A stretch of DNA of 56,429 nucleotides from Gammaproteobacteria bacterium (GCA_030148485.1 JASBTJ010000043.1:1-56429), one strand, 5' to 3'. Counted from the stretch's first letter, positions 7,894-17,518 are shown. Program-made: numbers and translations. Notes: generated by a model from the letters alone, not told the origin.

Positions 7894-8328
7894 ATGGCGC
7901 TTTTCCCCTTTCCCCCTCTCCGTTTACTTGTTGCGACCGGCTATCTGAGCCTGAAAGCGCAATCGGTGACCAGCCGCAGCATCCTGCAGGTATGGGACAC
8001 GCTGAGAACAACTCAACGCCCCACCCGCCGCTTCGATCCGGATCAAGTCCTGCGAAGCGTCCTCCTCGTCAGCGCCGTAGCACGACGCCTGGGCTTCGAC
8101 GGTAGCTGTCTGGTTCGAGCGCTGGTATCCGGCCGACTGCTGCTTGGGCGTGACGAACTGCTACTCAAGATCGGCATGCACACCCGGCACGACAGCCGCG
8201 CTTCCCCCGCCGGACATGCTTGGGTAGAGTTGTCCGGCAGGAATCTATCGGACCCCATCAACGAAAAGCCCCCGGCCACGGGGTTCCGCGTCACCCATAC
8301 GATTCACCTGACAAGGGAAAACGAATGA
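7894..8328 (+). CDS. Lasso leader peptidase, transglutaminase-like (B2 protein)
   Basis: Protein of 144 aa that keeps the Cys-His-Asp triad of lasso B2 peptidases: C72 in GSCLVRAL, H108 in AGHAWVEL, and D120 in NLSDPINE. The spacing and the surrounding pattern (L-x-IG-M before the His) match the family. B2 removes the leader of the precursor after the RRE protein delivers it. The frame is open from a TTG at 7873, but ATG 7894 gives the usual B2 N-terminus (hydrophobic residues, then LxLKAQS). It overlaps the RRE gene by four bases (ATGA), so the two are translationally coupled. With the cyclase, exporter and precursor this is the strongest evidence for lasso chemistry. Confidence 0.88.
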   Translation: MALFPFPPLRLLVATGYLSLKAQSVTSRSILQVWDTLRTTQRPTRRFDPDQVLRSVLLVSAVARRLGFDGSCLVRALVSGRLLLGRDELLLKIGMHTRHDSRASPAGHAWVELSGRNLSDPINEKPPATGFRVTHTIHLTRENE

Positions 8329-8615
8329 CCCGGGGGATTATTGAACAGCTCCGCGAGCACATGCAGCAAAACGGCATTGAGCTCACCGAGCTGTCGGACG
8401 GCACATCGGTAATGCTGGACCTTGCGGGTCATCAAGTGCTTTCGCTGAACAAAACCGGCACCGTGTTGAGTCAAAAACTGGCGGCACCGGGGACCAGCAA
8501 ACAGGACCTGGTACGCGCGTTGACCGGGTCCTTCGCTGTCGACAGAGGTTCGGCGGAATCGGATGTGGACGAATTTCTCGACGCCTTGACGGCGATCCTC
8601 GGCCAACAGCTATAG
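8325..8615 (+). CDS. PqqD-like RiPP recognition element (B1 protein)
   Basis: Protein of 96 aa of the PqqD family: a small winged-helix RRE that binds the leader of the precursor and presents it to the B2 peptidase. The pattern fits: an acidic, Ser-rich first strand region (LTELSDGTSVMLDLAGHQVLSLNKTGTVL, where the LNKTG segment is the family hallmark), then helices ending VDEFLDALTAIL. The start ATG at 8325 overlaps the stop of the peptidase gene. The RRE is separate from the peptidase, the usual split B1/B2 arrangement. Its 3' end overlaps the convergent rmuC gene by 6 bp. It is the last gene of the RiPP locus. Confidence 0.85.
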   Translation: MTRGIIEQLREHMQQNGIELTELSDGTSVMLDLAGHQVLSLNKTGTVLSQKLAAPGTSKQDLVRALTGSFAVDRGSAESDVDEFLDALTAILGQQL

Positions 8616-10094
8616 CCGCTCGTCCGTCTGCAGTGCGTCCGGCTTTTCGTCCTGCAACTCGACACTTTCGATTTTTTCGAACCGGCTACTGATCTTTCGC
8701 GCCGACACATTCACTTGCTCCACGTCCTTGTGCGCCTGCGCGATATGCGAGGCCAGCTTGTCCATGCGGCCGCGAAAACGTCCAAAGTCCTCGGAAAGCC
8801 GTCGTAAATGCTCCTGGATGATGTGTACCTGGGCACGCGTCGCCTCATCCTTGAGCACCGCGCGCGCCGTGGTCAACACGGCCATCAGCGTCGTCGGTGA
8901 CACCATCCACACACGGGCTCGCTGCGCGATCTCCACCAATTCGGGAAAACGGGCGTGAATCTCCGCGAAGATGGCTTCGGCCGGCAGAAACATCACGGCA
9001 CCATCCGCGGTTTCACCGGGTATCAGGTATTTGTCGGCGATATCCTTGATGTGCTTCTTGATGTCCTGCACGAACTGCCGGCTGGCCGTCTGACGTTCGG
9101 GCTCGGACAGCGCGGGATCCGCCATCCGTTTATAGGTCTCCAGCGGAAACTTGGCATCGATGGCGACGTTGCCGGTGGGCGCCGGCAGATACAACAGACA
9201 GTCCACCCGCGTGCCATTGCTCAAGGTCTGCTGCAGCGCAAAACTGTTCTCGGGCATCACGTTGCGCACCAGGCCCGCCAGCTGCACCTCGCCGAAAGCG
9301 CCCCGTGAACGCTTGTCCGTGAGCACTTCTTGCAGGCTCACCACGTTGCTGGACAGTTCGGTGATCTTCTTCTGCGCCTCGTCGATTCGGGATAAATGCT
9401 CGAGCACCTTGGTGAAGGTCTCGGTGGTCCGCTCGAACCCCTTTTGCAGCCGTTGTTCCACTTGGCCACTGATTTCCTTGAGCCGCTCGTCGGTGCGGGC
9501 GGTCAGGGCGTCGACGCGCTTGCCCAGATCCTCGGACGAGCGGGTCAATGCCTCTTCCACGCGTTTGCTGACCGCGGCAACACCGCTGGTGAAGGCTTCC
9601 TGCTGGGCTTTCAGGCCCTCCCCCTGGCGGGCAAGAAAGGTCTCGCGGTGCTGGCCCAGCTCGGTCTTGAGTTCATCCTTGAATTCGGCCAGGCCACGCT
9701 GCTGACTGGCGCGACCGTCGGCCAGGGCTTCGGCCACCGTCTTCTGCAACTGCTCGAAACGGGCGACCAGCTCCAGTCGCAGCTTGCCCGCATCGTCGAG
9801 CAGTTGGCGCTCCAGGCGTTGGTTGTTCTCATGCAGGCGTTGCTGCAATTGGCTCTGGGTGTTGGCAATGGCACCCGCCAGCTCCTGACGGCTGCGATCA
9901 CGGGCCTCGCCCGCCAGGCGCGCGTCGGCCGCCAGGCGCTCGTCCAGCCAAGCGCGCAGGCGCTCGTCCCGACCACGCCGCAGGGTCATGATCAGCACGC
10001 CCGTCAACAACACCAGGCTTGCTGCCACCAGCCAGCCCAGATGGGCGTTCAACCAGCCACTGATCAGCAGCAAGGGTTCCACCACCTCGTTCAT
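8610..10094 (-). CDS. rmuC: DNA recombination protein RmuC
   Basis: Protein of 494 aa with one N-terminal membrane helix (WLVAASLVLLTGVLIMTL), a long coiled coil rich in Gln, Glu, Ala and Arg (about residues 40-260), then the conserved RmuC nuclease-like domain (RGAFGEVQLAGLVRNVMPENSF, VDCLLYLPAPTGNVAIDAKFPLE). RmuC limits inversions at short repeats; a nuclease role is proposed for the family. The start is ATG 10094. The gene is convergent with the RiPP locus and divergent from mtaB across 114 bp. It marks the return to conserved housekeeping DNA. Confidence 0.93.
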   Translation of the reverse strand: MNEVVEPLLLISGWLNAHLGWLVAASLVLLTGVLIMTLRRGRDERLRAWLDERLAADARLAGEARDRSRQELAGAIANTQSQLQQRLHENNQRLERQLLDDAGKLRLELVARFEQLQKTVAEALADGRASQQRGLAEFKDELKTELGQHRETFLARQGEGLKAQQEAFTSGVAAVSKRVEEALTRSSEDLGKRVDALTARTDERLKEISGQVEQRLQKGFERTTETFTKVLEHLSRIDEAQKKITELSSNVVSLQEVLTDKRSRGAFGEVQLAGLVRNVMPENSFALQQTLSNGTRVDCLLYLPAPTGNVAIDAKFPLETYKRMADPALSEPERQTASRQFVQDIKKHIKDIADKYLIPGETADGAVMFLPAEAIFAEIHARFPELVEIAQRARVWMVSPTTLMAVLTTARAVLKDEATRAQVHIIQEHLRRLSEDFGRFRGRMDKLASHIAQAHKDVEQVNVSARKISSRFEKIESVELQDEKPDALQTDERL

Positions 10095-10208
10095 GCGCCC
10101 GCGTCACTCCGCCACATGGGTTAAAATGTGCAATTGTCTTGATTTTCCGGGAATTCGGGCCCCAAGGCCCGATCCCCGCCACCCTAGCACAGACACCAGA
10201 CGCCGCCC

Positions 10209-11498
10209 ATGCGCATCCATTTGAAGGCCCTCGGCTGCCGCTTGAACGAGGCCGAACTCGACACCTGGTCGCGGGACTTCGCCGCCGCCGGCCATTGCAT
10301 GACCGCGGACGCCGCCGAGGCTGACCTGGTGGTGATCAATACCTGTGCGGTGACCGAGGAAGCGGTGCGCAAGTCCCGCCAACTGGTGCGCCGCGCCCAT
10401 CGCGCCAATCCCACCGCCAAGCTGGTGATGAGCGGCTGCTATGCGTCGCTTGACCCCGATCAGGCCGCCGCCGAACTGGGCGTGGACCTGGTGGTGCCCA
10501 ATCAGGACAAGGACCGCTTGGTCAGCATCGCCAGTCGGACGCTGGACTTGCCCACCATGCCAGCCATGGCCGCCGAGCCCGGCGAACAGGCCCTGCTGGC
10601 CAAGACCCGCCAGCGCGCCTTCATCAAGGTGCAGGATGGCTGCCGCTATCGCTGCACCTACTGCATCGTCACCCTGGCCCGTGGCGACGAGCGTAGTCGG
10701 CCGATCGATGACATCGTCGCCGAAATCAACCAACTGTACGCCAACGGCATCCAGGAAGTGGTCCTCACCGGCGTCCACCTGGGTGGATACGGTAGCGACA
10801 GCAGCAGTCACCTGACCGCATTGGTCAGGGCGGTACTCGATGACACCGACATCCCGCGGCTGCGCCTGGGATCACTGGAGCCCTGGGACCTGCCCGAGGG
10901 CCTCTGGGACCTGTTCGACAACCCGCGCTTCATGCCCCACCTGCATCTACCGATGCAGAGCGGTGCCGACACCGTGCTGCGGCGTATGGCACGGCGCTGC
11001 AAGAGCGACGAGTTCGCCGCCATGTTGACCAGGGCCAAGACCCGGGTCCCGGACCTGAACGTCACCACCGACATCATCGTCGGTTTTCCCGGCGAGACGG
11101 ACGACGAATGGACCCAGACCCTGGACTTCGTCGAGTGCATGGAATTCGGCCATCTGCACATCTTCGCCTATTCGCCACGCGCCGGCACCAAGGCCGCCAC
11201 GCTGGCAAACCCGGTGGCACGGGACATCAAGCGCCACCGCAGCGACGCATTGCACGCCCTGGGCGCCCGGCTCAAGAAGGATACCCTGACGCGCTTCGTC
11301 GGGCGCGAGTTCGAGGTGCTGGTGGAGGGCCGCCCGGAAACAGATACGGCCGGGCACACCGTGTGGAGCGGCTACACGCCGAACTTCCTGCGCGTTGCCA
11401 TCGCCAGTGAGACGCCGTTGGAAAACCGCTTGGTGCGGGTGCGCTGCGATGCACTCCACACCGACGGCGAACGCCTGTCCGCCAGCCTGGTCGACTGA
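10209..11498 (+). CDS. mtaB: tRNA t6A37 methylthiotransferase MtaB
   Basis: Radical-SAM methylthiotransferase of 429 aa that converts N6-threonylcarbamoyladenosine at tRNA position 37 to ms2t6A. The N-terminal UPF0004 domain supplies three cluster-binding cysteines (KALGCRLN, NTCAVTEEA, SGCYAS). The radical-SAM CxxxCxxC motif is CRYRCTYC near residue 147, and a TRAM-like end follows. The length and the start MRIHLKALGCRLNEAE fit MtaB rather than MiaB or RimO. ATG 10209 is the only sensible start. Confidence 0.92.
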   Translation: MRIHLKALGCRLNEAELDTWSRDFAAAGHCMTADAAEADLVVINTCAVTEEAVRKSRQLVRRAHRANPTAKLVMSGCYASLDPDQAAAELGVDLVVPNQDKDRLVSIASRTLDLPTMPAMAAEPGEQALLAKTRQRAFIKVQDGCRYRCTYCIVTLARGDERSRPIDDIVAEINQLYANGIQEVVLTGVHLGGYGSDSSSHLTALVRAVLDDTDIPRLRLGSLEPWDLPEGLWDLFDNPRFMPHLHLPMQSGADTVLRRMARRCKSDEFAAMLTRAKTRVPDLNVTTDIIVGFPGETDDEWTQTLDFVECMEFGHLHIFAYSPRAGTKAATLANPVARDIKRHRSDALHALGARLKKDTLTRFVGREFEVLVEGRPETDTAGHTVWSGYTPNFLRVAIASETPLENRLVRVRCDALHTDGERLSASLVD

Positions 11499-11510
11499 CG
11501 CCGGGATCCG

Positions 11511-12326
11511 TTACAGATCCATATCCACCCAGATGGGGCAGTGGTCGGACGGTTTCTCCATCGCGCGAATGTCGTAGGCAATACCGGCGTCCTTCACTTT
11601 GTCGTTCAGGGACGCCGTGGCCAGCAGCAGGTCGATGCGCAGCCCACGTTTCGGTTCACGGTCAAAACCCTTGGAACGGTAATCGAACCAACTGAACAGA
11701 TCGCCGTTGTCCGGATGCACGGTGCGGTACGTGTCGTACAGTCCCCACTGATGGAGGGTAGCCATCCATTCGCGCTCCTCGGGCAGGAAGCTGCACTTGC
11801 CATCGCGCAGCCAACGCTTGGCGTTGTCGGCGCCGATGCCGATATCCAGATCCAGGGGCGCGATATTCATATCGCCGATCACCAGCAACCGATCCTGCGG
11901 CTTGAAGTTCTGTTGCAGGTGTTCGAGCAGTTCGGCGTAAAAGCGCCGTTTATGGGGAAACTTGGTTTCGTGCTTGCGGCTTTCCCCCTGCGGGAAATAG
12001 CCGTTGATCACCGTGACGTTGCCGCCATCGGGCGTCGGGTAGACGCCGGTGATCAGGCGACATTGCTCGTCCTCGCCGTGGTAGGGCAAACCGTAGTCCA
12101 CCCGAGCCGGTTTGTGTTTGGACAACAAGGCGACGCCATAGTGGCCTTTCTGACCGTGGTAGGCCACCTCATAGCCGAGTTCACGGATCATACCCTCGGG
12201 AAACTCGTCGTCGTGCACCTTGGTCTCCTGCAACCCGATCACGTCCGGATCGTATTTGTCGCGCAGGGCTTCGAGCTGATGAGGACGGGCGCGCACGCCG
12301 TTGATGTTGAAGGAAACGATTCGCAT
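11511..12326 (-). CDS. xthA: Exodeoxyribonuclease III
   Basis: AP endonuclease / 3'-exonuclease of the EEP fold, 271 aa (E. coli 268). It begins [15 protein letters not shown] with the Asn of the first motif, then [12 protein letters not shown] with the metal-binding Glu, the [12 protein letters not shown] loop with the catalytic Asp and Asn, and [12 protein letters not shown] at the end with the Asp-His pair. It repairs abasic sites in the cytoplasm. It is convergent with mtaB (12 bp apart) and 9 bp downstream of an unknown gene on the same strand, probably co-transcribed. Confidence 0.95.
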   Translation of the reverse strand: MRIVSFNINGVRARPHQLEALRDKYDPDVIGLQETKVHDDEFPEGMIRELGYEVAYHGQKGHYGVALLSKHKPARVDYGLPYHGEDEQCRLITGVYPTPDGGNVTVINGYFPQGESRKHETKFPHKRRFYAELLEHLQQNFKPQDRLLVIGDMNIAPLDLDIGIGADNAKRWLRDGKCSFLPEEREWMATLHQWGLYDTYRTVHPDNGDLFSWFDYRSKGFDREPKRGLRIDLLLATASLNDKVKDAGIAYDIRAMEKPSDHCPIWVDMDL

Positions 12327-12335
12327 AACAGACTC

Positions 12336-12635
12336 TTATTCGGCAGGCAGGACTTCGAAGGTCTCCCGGTAACCGGTATCCTCGCCGTGCTGGTAGGCCT
12401 TGCCCCAGGCCATGACCTCGTGCCCGGCATTGACGCCGGCGGGATCCCGCGCCACCCGGGCAGCGACCAGATCCGCCTGCCCCATCTCAGCCAGGGCCTT
12501 GACCATGCCATTGGCATAGCCGCGGTTGTACCATAGCTGGGCGTCGCCGGGATTGTCCGCGAACCCCGTCGTCTCGTCGTACAGACGGGCGATCAGGTCG
12601 ACAAGCTGATTGAGAATATGCGGATCGGGCGACAT
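12336..12635 (-). CDS. Hypothetical protein, 99 aa
   Basis: Soluble, acidic 99-aa protein without signal peptide (MSPDPHILNQLVDLIARLYDETTG). It contains a short region AQLWYNRGYANGMVKALAEMGQ that could form helix-turn-helix or TPR-like helices. The family is not recognised. It ends 9 bp before xthA on the same strand, and the clean coding frame plus this spacing support a real gene. A role in DNA repair is not implied. Confidence 0.6.
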   Translation of the reverse strand: MSPDPHILNQLVDLIARLYDETTGFADNPGDAQLWYNRGYANGMVKALAEMGQADLVAARVARDPAGVNAGHEVMAWGKAYQHGEDTGYRETFEVLPAE

Positions 12636-12736
12636 TTAAGGCAGCGAGGCGGTTACCAGGAGCGGCAGCCTATCATGCCGCCAAGGCCCATCAAAACCCC
12701 AGGGGCGGGCAAACGATAACAACAAGCGAGGATACG

Positions 12737-13054
12737 ATGAAGGCGATATTCGAAGACTTGGGCGCCATGCGACTGGCGCTATTGGCCGTGGTGGCGATCA
12801 CGGCGCCCATGGCGGCGTTGGTGAACGTCGATCCGATCGGGCTGGGCGTGATCACCGCCTATGTGGCACCTGCCATCGCCGTACTGCTGGTGTTCGTGTT
12901 ACTGCTCGACGCACTGATGAGCCGGGTGTTCGCCATCGACAGCGAGGGCGATGCACGGCGAGTGGCCGGGCGCCGAATCCGCGTGAACCTGCTTGCGGTG
13001 GCGGTGATCCTGGGCGCCTGGGGGCCGTTCTATTACAGCCTGCTTTCTCCCTGA
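12737..13054 (+). CDS. Small membrane protein, 105 aa
   Basis: Protein of 105 aa with three predicted membrane segments: ALLAVVAITAPMAALVN (about 15-31), LGVITAYVAPAIAVLLVFVLLLDALM (about 36-62) and VNLLAVAVILGAWGPFYYSLL (near the C-terminus), with a charged loop between the second and third (RVFAIDSEGDARRVAGRR). The start is ATG 12737 after AGCGAGGAT, a fair ribosome-binding site. The family is not recognised. It stands alone between two minus-strand genes. Confidence 0.6.
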   Translation: MKAIFEDLGAMRLALLAVVAITAPMAALVNVDPIGLGVITAYVAPAIAVLLVFVLLLDALMSRVFAIDSEGDARRVAGRRIRVNLLAVAVILGAWGPFYYSLLSP

Positions 13055-13075
13055 CGGGCGCCGGATCAGTGGTAT

Positions 13076-13786
13076 TCAAGCGGGGCCCAGATAACCGGCG
13101 GACAGGTGATCGGCCTTGATGTGCCGCACATCCTTACCGGTGACAGACAGGATCACGTTCTCCGCGATATTGGTCGCATGGGCGCCCACGCGCTCCAGCG
13201 CCTTCAACGCGATCAAGGCGTCCAGCATGGCCTTGATGTTGCGCCCATCCTCCATCACATAGGTGGCGAGACGCCGTACCGCGGCATCGAAATGTCCGGC
13301 CAGCCGGCCGGTGCGCTGAATGACAGCGACCGCCGCGGTCACGTCGTCCGTCTCCACCGCATCCAGGCTGCGCGCCAACATGTCGACGGCCTCGCCCATC
13401 AGCGCATCCGCGGAATCGAACAGCACCAGATCCGCCAGGCCGCCATCCTGTTCGTAGTGGGCGACCACCAGACCCGCGATCCTGGCCGCCTCGTCCCCGA
13501 CCCGCTCCAGGTCGGTGATGGTACGGGAGATGGCAACGATAAACCGCAGGTCACGCGCCACCGGCTGGTGGGTCGCCAACAACTCGATGGCTCGCTCCTG
13601 GGCCTGCATGTCGAACTGGTCGATGCGCTTCTCGCGGGTCTGGACCAGACACGCCTGATTGACGTCCGCCTGGCTGAGCGCCGTCACCGCCTTCTGTACT
13701 TGCACCAGAGCGACTTCGCCCATGTTCAACGCCAAGGCGCGAAAGCCTTCCAGCTCGCTCTCGAAGCGACTGATGGCGCGAGGCAT
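13076..13786 (-). CDS. phoU: Phosphate signalling protein PhoU
   Basis: Protein of 236 aa, all helical, with the two PhoU three-helix repeats. The repeat signatures are visible as RDLRFIVAISRTITDLERVGDEAARIA and, in the second half, ALIALKALERVGAHATNIAENVI (E/DRxGDxxxNI type). PhoU restrains PhoR/PhoB signalling and the Pst transporter when phosphate is ample. It is the last gene of the pst operon, 30 bp after pstB. Confidence 0.95.
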   Translation of the reverse strand: MPRAISRFESELEGFRALALNMGEVALVQVQKAVTALSQADVNQACLVQTREKRIDQFDMQAQERAIELLATHQPVARDLRFIVAISRTITDLERVGDEAARIAGLVVAHYEQDGGLADLVLFDSADALMGEAVDMLARSLDAVETDDVTAAVAVIQRTGRLAGHFDAAVRRLATYVMEDGRNIKAMLDALIALKALERVGAHATNIAENVILSVTGKDVRHIKADHLSAGYLGPA

Positions 13787-13816
13787 CCGCGATACCTCGA
13801 CGACGCCGCGCCCGGC

Positions 13817-14698
13817 TCAGCCGAAACGGCCGGTGATGTAGTCTTCCGTCAACTTGTGGCGCGGGTTGGTGAAAATCTGGGTGGTATTGCCCACTTCCAC
13901 CAGGTTGCCCAGATGGAAATACGCGGTGCGTTGGGACACCCGGGCGGCCTGCTGCATGGAGTGGGTGACGATGGCGATGGTGTAATTGGCCCGCAGCTCA
14001 TCGATCAACTCTTCCACCTTGGCGGTGGCGATGGGGTCCAGCGCCGAACACGGTTCGTCCATCAGGATCACCTCGGGTGCCACCGCGATGGCGCGGGCGA
14101 TGCACAACCGCTGCTGCTGGCCGCCGGATAGCCCGGTGCCGGGCTTGTCCAGGCGATCCTTGACCTCTTCCCATAAGCCCGCCTTGCGCAGACTGGTCTC
14201 GACGATCTCGTCCAAGGCGGTACGGGTCGCGGCGATGCCATGAATGCGCGGACCATAGGCGATGTTTTCATAGATCGACTTGGGGAACGGGTTGGGCTTC
14301 TGAAACACCATGCCGACCCGGGCGCGCAACGGCACCACGTCCAGTTTCTTATCGTAGATATCCTGGTCGTCGAGCAGGATCTCGCCCTCGATGCGGCATC
14401 CCTCGATGGTGTCGTTCATCCGATTCAAACTGCGCAGGAAGGTGGATTTGCCGCAACCGGAAGGCCCGATCATGGCGATCACCTCGTTGGCGCCAATATC
14501 CAGACTGACGCCCTTGATCGCATGATTCTGGCCGTAAAAGACGTTCACCTCGGTACAGCGCATGCGCGGCTTGTCCACACGTATCCTGCCGACCGTGCGA
14601 AAGTCCTCGCCCAACGCCTTCTTGTGGCTGTCGCCCTGCGCGTCGGCCTGCTTGGCTTCTTCGGTGATCCGAGCGGCGTCTGCCAAAGTGTTCGTCAT
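13817..14698 (-). CDS. pstB: Phosphate ABC transporter ATPase PstB
   Basis: Protein of 293 aa. A non-conserved 45-residue N-terminal extension precedes the usual PstB. Walker A is GPSGCGKST, the Q-loop region is [27 protein letters not shown] (hallmark of PstB), the signature is LSGGQQQR and Walker B is [16 protein letters not shown]. It energises high-affinity phosphate uptake at the inner membrane with PstC and PstA. An internal methionine (M46, [11 protein letters not shown]) would give the classical length, but ATG 14698 sits 27 bp after pstA. Confidence 0.95.
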   Translation of the reverse strand: MTNTLADAARITEEAKQADAQGDSHKKALGEDFRTVGRIRVDKPRMRCTEVNVFYGQNHAIKGVSLDIGANEVIAMIGPSGCGKSTFLRSLNRMNDTIEGCRIEGEILLDDQDIYDKKLDVVPLRARVGMVFQKPNPFPKSIYENIAYGPRIHGIAATRTALDEIVETSLRKAGLWEEVKDRLDKPGTGLSGGQQQRLCIARAIAVAPEVILMDEPCSALDPIATAKVEELIDELRANYTIAIVTHSMQQAARVSQRTAYFHLGNLVEVGNTTQIFTNPRHKLTEDYITGRFG

Positions 14699-14725
14699 GA
14701 CTGTGTCCTCGTGTGCGGCCGGTGG

Positions 14726-16039
14726 CTACCAGCGGCGCTCAAATTTCTTACGCAGGTAAACCGCCAGCGCGTTCATGCTGATCAGGAAGGCGAGCAACAC
14801 CATGATGGCCGCCGAGGTACGCTCCACAAAACCCCGTTCCGGACTGTCAGCCCAGAGGAATATCTGTACCGGCAAGGCCGTAGCCGGGTCCGTCGGACCG
14901 CCGGGGATGTCGACGATGAAGGCGACCATGCCGATCATCAGCAAGGGGGCGCTCTCTCCCAACGCCTGGGCCATGCCGATGATGGTGCCGGTGAGCATGC
15001 CTGGCATGGCCAGCGGCAACACATGGTGGAACACCATCTGTGTCTTGGACGCGCCGATGCCCAGCGCCGCCTCGCGGATCGACGGCGGCACCGACTTGAG
15101 CGCCGCCCGACTGGCAATGATGATGGTGGGCAAGGTCATCAACGTCAGCACCAGACCACCCACCAAGGGGGCCGAGCGCGGTAGGCCGAAGAAGTTGATG
15201 AACACCGCCAGACCGAGCAGGCCGAACACGATCGACGGCACCGCCGCGAGATTGTTGATGTTGACCTCGATCAGATCGGTCCACCTGTTGGTGGGCGCGA
15301 ACTCCTCCAGATAGATGGCCGCCGCCACGCCGATGGGGAACGACAGCGCCACCGTGACCAACAACATATAAAACGATCCGGCCACGGCGCCCCCGATACC
15401 GGCCAGTTCCGGCTCGCGCGAATCGCCGTGGGTGAAGAACGCCGTGTTGAACTGCTGCTTCACGCGCCCCTCGGTCGCCAACTTGTCGACCCAGGCAATG
15501 GTTTCGTTCTTCACCCGCCGATCCGACTCGGGCAGGTCCCGATCGAAATGACCTTTGACCAGCATATCCACATCGTCGTCGGCCACCAGCCACAAACGCT
15601 GCGTGGTGCCGATGATGGACGGGTCCGCCTTTACGCGGTTCAACAGGTCGAAGGCGGCACCGCTGCTCATCAACCGGTACAACTGTCGCTTGTCGTTCCG
15701 CCCGGTGACCTCGGGGAATTCCTCACGCAACGCCTGCTTCACCAAGGCGGCGTAATTGCCCTTGGACAAGGCCGCGGGCGAGGTATCCCCGTTGGGCGCG
15801 ATCTGCTGCGGATCGAAATGGATATCCAGGGCGATATGGGTCTGGGTAAAGGCCGTGTAGCCGTTGGATATGATGGTCACGAACAGGATCGCGACAAACA
15901 CCAGTCCCAGCACCACCGCCGACAAACCGAGAAAGCGGAACCGCCGCTCCGCGGCATAGCGCCGCTTGAGCGACGCCTGCACCGCCTGCATGGCACTGCC
16001 CGGCGCGGGCGCCTTGGGCTGTTCTGAAGATCTATTCAT
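14726..16039 (-). CDS. pstA: Phosphate ABC transporter permease PstA
   Basis: Permease of about 437 aa with a large periplasmic insert of roughly 150 residues between the first membrane helix and the transport domain (the DUF3333-type extension found in many proteobacterial PstA proteins). The permease signature follows at LGIGASKTQMVFHHVLPLAMPGMLTG (EAA loop). The start ATG at 16039 overlaps the pstC stop by eight bases, giving translational coupling; the longer reading to 16066 would overlap pstC further and is less likely. Confidence 0.93.
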   Translation of the reverse strand: MNRSSEQPKAPAPGSAMQAVQASLKRRYAAERRFRFLGLSAVVLGLVFVAILFVTIISNGYTAFTQTHIALDIHFDPQQIAPNGDTSPAALSKGNYAALVKQALREEFPEVTGRNDKRQLYRLMSSGAAFDLLNRVKADPSIIGTTQRLWLVADDDVDMLVKGHFDRDLPESDRRVKNETIAWVDKLATEGRVKQQFNTAFFTHGDSREPELAGIGGAVAGSFYMLLVTVALSFPIGVAAAIYLEEFAPTNRWTDLIEVNINNLAAVPSIVFGLLGLAVFINFFGLPRSAPLVGGLVLTLMTLPTIIIASRAALKSVPPSIREAALGIGASKTQMVFHHVLPLAMPGMLTGTIIGMAQALGESAPLLMIGMVAFIVDIPGGPTDPATALPVQIFLWADSPERGFVERTSAAIMVLLAFLISMNALAVYLRKKFERRW

Positions 16040-17420
16040 ATTGCTCACGATACTTGCGCACCACATGCAGGGCGACGACGTTCAACACCAGGGTGGTGAC
16101 GAACAACATCAAACCCAGCGCGAAGGCGGCCAAGGTCTTGGGGCTGTCGAATTCCTGGTCGCCGACCAGCAAGGTGACGATCTGAACCGTAACCGTGGTC
16201 ACGCTTTCCAGCGGATTGGCGGTCAGGTTGGCGGTCAGTCCTGCTGCCATGACCACGATCATGGTCTCACCAATGGCGCGGGACACGGCGAGCAGCACAC
16301 CACCGACGATACCAGGCAACGCGGCGGGAATGATCACCCGTCGTACCGTCTCCGAGCGCGTCGCGCCCAGCGCATACGAGCCGTCCCGCATGGCCTGAGG
16401 CACCGCATTGATGACATCGTCGGACAAGGACGACACAAAGGGGATGATCATGATGCCAATCACCAGGCCCGCCGCCAAGGCGCTTTCGGACGACACATCC
16501 AGACCGATCAACGCACCGCTGTCGCGGATGAAGGGTGCCACCGTCAACGCGGCGAAAAAGCCGTAGACCACCGTCGGAATGCCGGCCAGCACCTCCAGCG
16601 TCGGCTTGGCCATGGCGCGCAACTTCGGCCCGGCATATTCCGACAAATAGATCGCGGACATCAGCCCGATGGGCACGGCAACAAACATGGCGATGCCGGA
16701 AATCAACAGCGTACCGGCGAACAAGGGCACGGCCCCGAAGGCGCCGGACGAACCCACCTGATCGGCACGGATCGCGGTTTGCGGGCTCCACTGCAGCCCG
16801 AACAGGAAGTCGCTGATCGGAATCGCCTGGAAAAAGCGGATCGATTCGAACAACACCGACAATACGATACCAATGGTGGTGAAGATGGCGATGGTGGAGC
16901 TGATGATCAGCAACACCTTGATGACCTGCTCCACCCGGGTACGGGCGCGCATGTCCTTGCGAATGGTTTGACGGGCCAACACCAGCCCGGCGATCCCCAG
17001 CGACAGCACCACCACGGCCAACGCCGCCTGTCCTGTCTGGCGCAGGCTGTGTAGATGATCCGCGGCGACCTGCATATAGGGCTCGGGATGCCCCGACAGG
17101 ATGCTGCCGGCGGCCAGGTTCTTGATGTCGTTGACCACCAACGCCAGTTCGGCCTTGGGCAGCTGCTGGATCTCGGGCGGCAGTTCCGCCACCAGCCAGT
17201 GACTGACGACATTACCCTGAATTGCCAACCAAAGGCCGTAGACCAGCAGCGCCGGAATTCCGGCCCACATGGCGGCATAAGCACCGTAATAGGACGGCAG
17301 CGAATTCAGCTCACGCACCTTGCCGTAACCACCGACCAAGCGCACCGAGCGACGGCGACCCATCTGGTAGGCCAGGGCCATCAGGCCGATCAACAAAAGC
17401 AAGAGGACCGAGGACTGCAT
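16032..17420 (-). CDS. pstC: Phosphate ABC transporter permease PstC
   Basis: Permease of 462 aa with an N-terminal helix (VLLLLLIGLMALAYQMG), an extended second segment and periplasmic stretch, then six transport helices with the EAA loop ALGATRSETVRRVIIPAALPGIVGG. The end reads VALHVVRKYREQYE. It is paired with PstA in the inner membrane. ATG 17420 begins directly before the first helix. A terminator-like hairpin separates it from pstS. Confidence 0.93.
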   Translation of the reverse strand: MQSSVLLLLLIGLMALAYQMGRRRSVRLVGGYGKVRELNSLPSYYGAYAAMWAGIPALLVYGLWLAIQGNVVSHWLVAELPPEIQQLPKAELALVVNDIKNLAAGSILSGHPEPYMQVAADHLHSLRQTGQAALAVVVLSLGIAGLVLARQTIRKDMRARTRVEQVIKVLLIISSTIAIFTTIGIVLSVLFESIRFFQAIPISDFLFGLQWSPQTAIRADQVGSSGAFGAVPLFAGTLLISGIAMFVAVPIGLMSAIYLSEYAGPKLRAMAKPTLEVLAGIPTVVYGFFAALTVAPFIRDSGALIGLDVSSESALAAGLVIGIMIIPFVSSLSDDVINAVPQAMRDGSYALGATRSETVRRVIIPAALPGIVGGVLLAVSRAIGETMIVVMAAGLTANLTANPLESVTTVTVQIVTLLVGDQEFDSPKTLAAFALGLMLFVTTLVLNVVALHVVRKYREQYE

Positions 17421-17456
17421 GTCTTGGCGGGCACCTGTGGCGAGGTCGTGGAAACG

Positions 17457-17491
17457 AAAAATGGCGGCCGGTTCGAGCCGGCCGCCATTTT
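17457..17491 (-). terminator. Terminator/attenuator between pstS and pstC
   Basis: Perfect inverted repeat AAAATGGCGGCCGG-(cTCGa)-CCGGCCGCCATTTT on the transcribed strand, followed by TTTTTCG. Position right after pstS fits partial termination that keeps the binding protein in excess over the membrane subunits. Confidence 0.75.
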
Positions 17492-17518
17492 AGTTCACCT
17501 CATGCGAGAAGGCGATGC

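Noticed and set aside
13106-15184. Two long plus-strand frames (341 and 314 codons) opposite phoU, pstB and pstA
   Set aside because: They are antisense shadows of well-recognised pst genes; His/Gln/Gly-rich translation typical of GC-rich reverse frames.
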